Part shown: positions 60,694 through 64,000 of the stretch, piece after piece
Layout of the letters: each line of letters starts with the position of its first letter
Numbering within the stretch: the stretch's first letter is position 1
Source: an uncultured Caulobacterales bacterium
Lineage (GTDB): Bacteria > Pseudomonadota > Alphaproteobacteria > Caulobacterales > Caulobacteraceae
Assembly (NCBI GenBank): GCA_903837135.1
Contig: CAILTK010000058.1
Coordinates: 107,294 to 171,293 of the forward strand
DNA: 64,000 nucleotides
Direction of reading: 5' to 3'
Notes under the pieces: generated by a model
Seen by the model: the letters and a program-made list of their open reading frames with translations, nothing else
What the model was told of the DNA's origin: nothing
The model's database searches: none
Position numbers and translations under genes: made by a program

Positions 60694-62118
60694 TCAGCCT
60701 TCCGACGTTCCCATGTCGAGCGGGCGGGCGCCCCCCCGCGCGGCGCGGGAGGCGCGGCGGGCGGAGGCGGGGCGGCTCGGGCCGCGACCCCGTGCCAGCC
60801 ACACCACCACCAGCGCCAGGATCAGCACCAGGATGGCGGCGCCGACCATGCGCGGCGTCGGCTTCACGCCGAAGCCGGCCTGCTTCTGTACCGAGCCCAG
60901 CGCCAGGGTGTCGGAGCCGCCGCCGAGCAGGTCTGCGCCGACGTCGGCGTGCAGCGGTCCGGTGGCGCCCGGCTGGGCGGTGACCGTCCAGCGGAATTCG
61001 GTCGGCTGGCCCTTGGTCAGCGGCTGGGACTGGGTTTCATCCGGCGTCACCGAGAAGCCGGGGCCCGACAGCACCGCCGTGACGTTGACCGACGCCGCCG
61101 CGTCCGACAGGCCGTTCTTCTCCGCTTCCGCGCGCAGGGTCTCGGCGAAGGCGGCGGGAATGGACAGCGAGACATCCGCCGGCTGGTTGGCGGTGAACCG
61201 CTGCGGCGCCGTGAGCACCGCGCCCTTGGAGACGGCGTCGGTGAGGGCGCTTTGCAGCGCGGCCAGGCGGGCCGGCCGATCGCCGGCCGGCGGCGTCGCC
61301 GTCGGGGCGGGCGGCGCGGCGGGCTTGGCGGCGTTGTAGCTCGTCTTGGCCTGATCGGCGGCGCCCTTGGCGGCGGCCGCAGCATCCTTGCCGGCCACCG
61401 CGACCGCGGCCGTGGCGGCGCCGGCGACGGCCGCGCCCTTCTGGACGTAGGCGTCGACCTTAGGCGGAACCACGACCTTCGGCGCCGCCGCCGCGTAGGC
61501 GGGGGGCGTCGGGGCGGGCTTGTAGTCCTTGGGCGGCGTATAGGGTTTCACCGGCGCGGCCGGGGTGAGCGCTCCGGCATAGCCCTTCGTCGAGGGGACA
61601 GGCGTCGGAGCCTTGGCGTAGACCGGCGGAGCGGGCTTGGGCGCCGGCGGCTTGGCCGCGTAGACCGGCCGTTTGGGCGCTTTGGCGTAGGACGGGAGCG
61701 GCGCGTAGGACGGGGACCTCGGCGCCTTGGCGTAACCCTCGGTCGGCGTCGCATAGAGACGGCTGTGAACCGCGTGACCGTATCGGCGGCCGGAATAGTA
61801 GCCGTCGGATCCCGGATCGCCCGGGTTGGGGATCGGGGCCATGGCCACGATCGCCGGCGGGTCGTACGAGCGCCGCGGCGGCGGCGCGTAGGCGGGCGGC
61901 GGCGCATAAGCGGCCGGCGGCGGGGCATAGGTCGCGGGGGGCGGCTCCGGAGCGCCCGCGAGCGGGGCCGGCGGCGGCGCCTTCGGCGGCGGCGCGTAAC
62001 TGTTCGCGACGCCGGGATACGGCCGCTCGTCGCAGCCGGACAGCATCAGCACGCCCGACAGTGAAAGCGCCGCGACCAAGGTCGCTCCAGCGGCTCCGAT
62101 TGTGCGCATCTTCTTCAT
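60694..62118 (-). CDS. Pro/Tyr/Ala-rich periplasmic lipoprotein with C-terminal TM
   Basis: A 474-aa protein. The lipobox LSGC (Cys29) is followed by Asp, a residue that holds lipoproteins in the inner membrane in E. coli. Residues ~40-265 are low complexity with APPP, YAPPP and YAKAP repeats and an Ala-rich stretch. A folded domain at ~285-420 (LSIPAAFAETLRAEAEKNG, FRWTVTAQPGATGPLHADV) precedes a transmembrane helix (MVGAAILVLILALVVVWLA, ~436-454) and a basic cytosolic tail. Function unknown; it could span or loop through the periplasm. Confidence 0.75.
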   Translation of the reverse strand: MKKMRTIGAAGATLVAALSLSGVLMLSGCDERPYPGVANSYAPPPKAPPPAPLAGAPEPPPATYAPPPAAYAPPPAYAPPPRRSYDPPAIVAMAPIPNPGDPGSDGYYSGRRYGHAVHSRLYATPTEGYAKAPRSPSYAPLPSYAKAPKRPVYAAKPPAPKPAPPVYAKAPTPVPSTKGYAGALTPAAPVKPYTPPKDYKPAPTPPAYAAAAPKVVVPPKVDAYVQKGAAVAGAATAAVAVAGKDAAAAAKGAADQAKTSYNAAKPAAPPAPTATPPAGDRPARLAALQSALTDAVSKGAVLTAPQRFTANQPADVSLSIPAAFAETLRAEAEKNGLSDAAASVNVTAVLSGPGFSVTPDETQSQPLTKGQPTEFRWTVTAQPGATGPLHADVGADLLGGGSDTLALGSVQKQAGFGVKPTPRMVGAAILVLILALVVVWLARGRGPSRPASARRASRAARGGARPLDMGTSEG

Positions 62119-62213
62119 ATGAGCCCCAAGCCTCCCCCGATCGCAACCGTCGCCCCCCAGGCGCGGTTGTGACCGGACGAAAGCAAAGCCTTAAGAGAAG
62201 TTTACAATCAAGC

Positions 62214-63053
62214 CTATTCGCCTGTGACGCGTGCGTGGGGCCGTTCGGCGGCGGCGTAGAGGGCGATAGCGGCCGCCGACGCCACGTTCAGGCTCTCGAA
62301 CCCGCCGGGCATCGGGATGCCCGCCAATATGTCGCAGTGCTCGGCGACTAGTCGGCGGAGGCCTTCACCTTCCGAACCCAGAACAATTACCACGGCCGGT
62401 GCGTCGAGCGCATGGGAAAGACGGGTTTGGGCGCCGCCGTCCAGGCCAATACTTGTCCACCCGGCCTCGGACAAGGTTTCGAGCGCCCGAGAGAGATTGA
62501 CCACCCGGGCCACCGGCATTCGCTCCATCGCCCCGGCCGCGGCCTTTGCCAGCGCCCCGCCCAGGGGCGGCGCATGCCGGTCCTGCATCACCACGCCGCG
62601 GGCGCCGAAGGCGGCGGCCGAGCGGAGGATGGCGCCGACGTTCTGAGGATCGGTGACCTGATCGAGGACCAGGATCACGCCCGAGCGGTGCGTGGCCAGG
62701 GCGTCGATCGCCACGCCCTCGAGCGGGGGGGTGCGCAGGGCCACGCCCTGGTGCGCCGCGCCCGGCGGCAGGCGCCGCGCGATCTCCGCCGGTTCGACCA
62801 CTTCGGGCTTGAGATCGGCGCGGAGCACGGCGAGGGCCTTGGCGCGCTCGGCGCTGGCCAGCAGGCGCTCGGGCGCCGGACGGTCGGGATTCTTCAGCGC
62901 CGCCTCGACCGCGTGCCAGCCCCACAGCCACTGGGCCGCGTCCTCCCGCGCCGGGCCCGGCCGGCGCGGCGGACCGGGCCGGCCGGCCTGCGGGTTTGGC
63001 GAGAAGCCGCCTTTGCGACCTCGCCTGTCGTTGCGCTCGCGATCAGAGGCCAC
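62214..63053 (-). CDS. rlmB: 23S rRNA (guanosine-2'-O-)-methyltransferase RlmB (TrmH family)
   Basis: A 279-aa SPOUT methyltransferase, start GTG 63053. An RNA-binding N-terminal domain (LWGWHAVEAALKNPDRPAPERLLAS) is followed by the catalytic domain with motif 1 LDQVTDPQNVGAILRSAAAFGARGV, motif 2 VIVLGSEGEGLRRLV and motif 3 IPMPGGFESLNVASAAAIALYA. It methylates a 23S rRNA guanosine (G2251 in E. coli). A basic N-terminal extension (RERNDRRGRKGG) precedes the fold. It is transcribed away from the tRNA genes; a TTATAG just before the GTG suggests a very short leader. Confidence 0.9.
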   Translation of the reverse strand: MASDRERNDRRGRKGGFSPNPQAGRPGPPRRPGPAREDAAQWLWGWHAVEAALKNPDRPAPERLLASAERAKALAVLRADLKPEVVEPAEIARRLPPGAAHQGVALRTPPLEGVAIDALATHRSGVILVLDQVTDPQNVGAILRSAAAFGARGVVMQDRHAPPLGGALAKAAAGAMERMPVARVVNLSRALETLSEAGWTSIGLDGGAQTRLSHALDAPAVVIVLGSEGEGLRRLVAEHCDILAGIPMPGGFESLNVASAAAIALYAAAERPHARVTGE

Positions 63054-63172
63054 TATAAGGCGCCTTCCGTTTTTCGGGGCCGTCCGGCCGCCGCCTTTTT
63101 CAGCGCTTCGTCTACACGGGCTGGCTCTGGGATGCAGCGACTTTCCGGCGCCGGAAGACGGCCCGCGTGTGC

Positions 63173-63257
63173 GGGGGAATGTCCCGAGCGGCAAAGGGGG
63201 CGGACTGTAAATCCGCTGGCTACGCCTTCGCAGGTTCGAGTCCTGCTTCCCCCACCA
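63173..63257 (+). tRNA. tRNA-Tyr (anticodon GTA)
   Basis: Acceptor stem GGGGGAA / TTCCCCC, anticodon stem GCGGA / TCCGC with loop CTGTAAA (GTA), long class II variable arm (TGGCTACGCCTTC), T-arm GCAGG-TTCGAGT-CCTGC and an encoded CCA at 63255-63257. All stems pair. Confidence 0.97.
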
Positions 63258-63269
63258 CGCAGGCTCTCT

Positions 63270-63297
63270 CTGATCCGGATGCGCTCATCCGGATCAG
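63270..63297. repeat. Perfect 12-bp hairpin between two tRNA genes
   Basis: CTGATCCGGATG-CGCT-CATCCGGATCAG. It lies 12 bp after the tRNA-Tyr CCA. It may end the tRNA-Tyr transcript or guide processing of a joint precursor; no T-tract follows. Confidence 0.7.
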
Positions 63298-63338
63298 ACC
63301 GAGGGCCCGGACGATCGGCGTTCGCCGTCATGGCGGCC

Positions 63339-63412
63339 GCGGGTATAGCACAATGGTAGTGCAGCAGCCTTCCAAGCTGAGGATGTCGGTTCGATCCCGT
63401 CTACCCGCTCCA
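63339..63412 (+). tRNA. tRNA-Gly (anticodon TCC)
   Basis: Acceptor stem GCGGGTA / TACCCGC, anticodon loop CTTCCAA (TCC), T-loop TTCGATC and encoded CCA at 63410-63412. G27-A43 and T50-T64 do not pair, but the body is otherwise standard. It is 81 bp after tRNA-Tyr. Confidence 0.96.
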
Positions 63413-63461
63413 GCCGTTTCCTCATTCCCTCGGAGACGTACTGGAGACCGTCGTCGGCGGC

Positions 63462-63668
63462 TTAGCCGTTTTCACCCATCCAATCCTGCACCTGGCCAAG
63501 GGGCGGAAACCGGGCGACAATTCTTTCGCCTTGCGCCAGGACGATTTCGTGGGGGTAGCCGCACTCCCCGACCGTATCAATCGCCTCGTCGTCGTCCTTG
63601 AACACCTTCTCATCGTCCCACGACCTTCCGCCGGACGGTTCAATGAACCTCACCTTGTACAGGTGCAT
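63462..63668 (-). CDS. Unknown 68-aa protein
   Basis: A small cytosolic acidic protein (MHLYKVRFIEPSGGRSWDDEKVF, GYPHEIVLAQGERIVARFPPLG). No family recognised; a small beta-rich domain is likely. It faces the tRNA-Gly gene and has no clear operon partner. Confidence 0.55.
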   Translation of the reverse strand: MHLYKVRFIEPSGGRSWDDEKVFKDDDEAIDTVGECGYPHEIVLAQGERIVARFPPLGQVQDWMGENG

Positions 63669-63834
63669 CGCCCACGCCCTCCCGCCTCAATGCTTCGCTT
63701 TTCAATGATCCTAGAGCGAAGCGGCGGTCTTGCGATTGACGTCGATCAAACTCGGATCCGCCCGCGAAAGAGCGCCCAAGGGGCGTCCGCTAGCCACCGC
63801 GCGACCGGCGCCCCGGACGGGGGCGTTGACCGCG

Positions 63835-64000
63835 TCAGACGTCGTAGCCGGGGCTTTCGCGGTCGAGCTGGCGCAGGCAACCCGGCCAGGCGAGACGGCC
63901 GATCGGCTCCATGCCGCGGCTGACCTGGCCCTTGACCTCGGCGATCGAGGCCTGCGGCGCCAGCAGCACCTTGTCGCGTCCGCCCGACAGGGCCATCACC
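63835..64000 (-). CDS. Partial CDS, C-terminal 55 residues
   Basis: Open from the right edge to TGA at 63835. The visible end contains VLLAPQASIAEVKGQVSRG and finishes CLRQLDRESPGYDV. Codon use is typical of the genome. The family cannot be told from this fragment. Confidence 0.55.
   Translation of the reverse strand, partial: VMALSGGRDKVLLAPQASIAEVKGQVSRGMEPIGRLAWPGCLRQLDRESPGYDV

Noticed and set aside
1..64000. CRISPR array, prophage, insertion sequence or plasmid origin
   Set aside because: No regularly spaced repeats, integrase, transposase or replication gene was found; the gene content is ordinary chromosomal.

Overview
The window is a GC-rich chromosomal segment of an alphaproteobacterium, most likely Caulobacteraceae (Phenylobacterium- or Caulobacter-like). 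Supporting signs are the divergent fliL-fliM / flgF-flgG-flgA-flgH locus with a sigma-54 promoter and CtrA-type half-site, an EcfG-like sigma factor, the hisS-hisZ-hisG operon, the cobA-DUF2849-cysI-DUF934-cysH sulfur operon, and xseB-ispA-dxs. I see no phage, insertion sequence or CRISPR array. Species assignment is inference.

Layout. 1-2584: a minus-strand operon (NmrA-like protein, alpha/beta hydrolase, unknown 127-aa protein, partial membrane protein) divergent from a LysR regulator. 3.5-8.4 kb: patatin-like lipoprotein, two SMP-30/gluconolactonase-like proteins, an orphan EcfG-like sigma factor and a sulfotransferase. 8.4-13.7 kb: Rieske dioxygenase alpha and beta genes separated by a palindromic repeat, then an aldo/keto reductase - threonine dehydratase - amino acid permease operon. 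13.9-18.9 kb: small membrane proteins, a Tat-exported acid phosphatase, a 57-aa basic protein, mutL and a 76-aa protein. 18.9-24.2 kb: an envelope-glycosylation set (FAD oxidoreductase, GtrA, STT3-like GT-C, GT87). 24.1-27.7 kb: hisG, hisZ, hisS. 27.8-37.9 kb: flagellar genes. A minus operon runs fliL, fliM, DUF6468-like, MotE-like, TPR; a plus operon runs flgF, flgG, flgA, flgH.

38-42 kb: a 96-aa protein, a MarR regulator with two operator-like dyads, dxs, ispA and xseB. 42-51 kb: VIT-family transporter, histidine phosphatase, histone-deacetylase-like enzyme, GNAT, flavin monooxygenase, VWA protein, secreted Ig-like protein, S1/P1 nuclease, GST, and small stress-type membrane proteins. 51-56 kb: ferredoxin reductase plus the assimilatory sulfite-reduction operon, with a GcvA-like regulator divergent from it. 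57-64 kb: POT peptide transporter, a degenerate GGDEF/EAL-like protein, a lipoprotein with a second membrane anchor, rlmB, tRNA-Tyr and tRNA-Gly, and a partial gene at the right edge.

How the genes work together. The flagellar block encodes switch, motor-assembly, rod and L-ring parts under what looks like CtrA / sigma-54 control. The sulfur block makes siroheme precursor, sulfite reductase and PAPS/APS reductase, with fpr as a plausible electron donor. Two small membrane-protein genes carry GGAAC-N16 promoters of the general-stress EcfG type. The observations I would check first are the hairpin-rich leader of the sulfur operon, the palindromic repeat that codes the C-terminal tail of CobA, the hairpin that buries the ribosome binding site of a 39-aa gene, the doubly anchored lipoprotein and the degenerate GGDEF/EAL-like protein.
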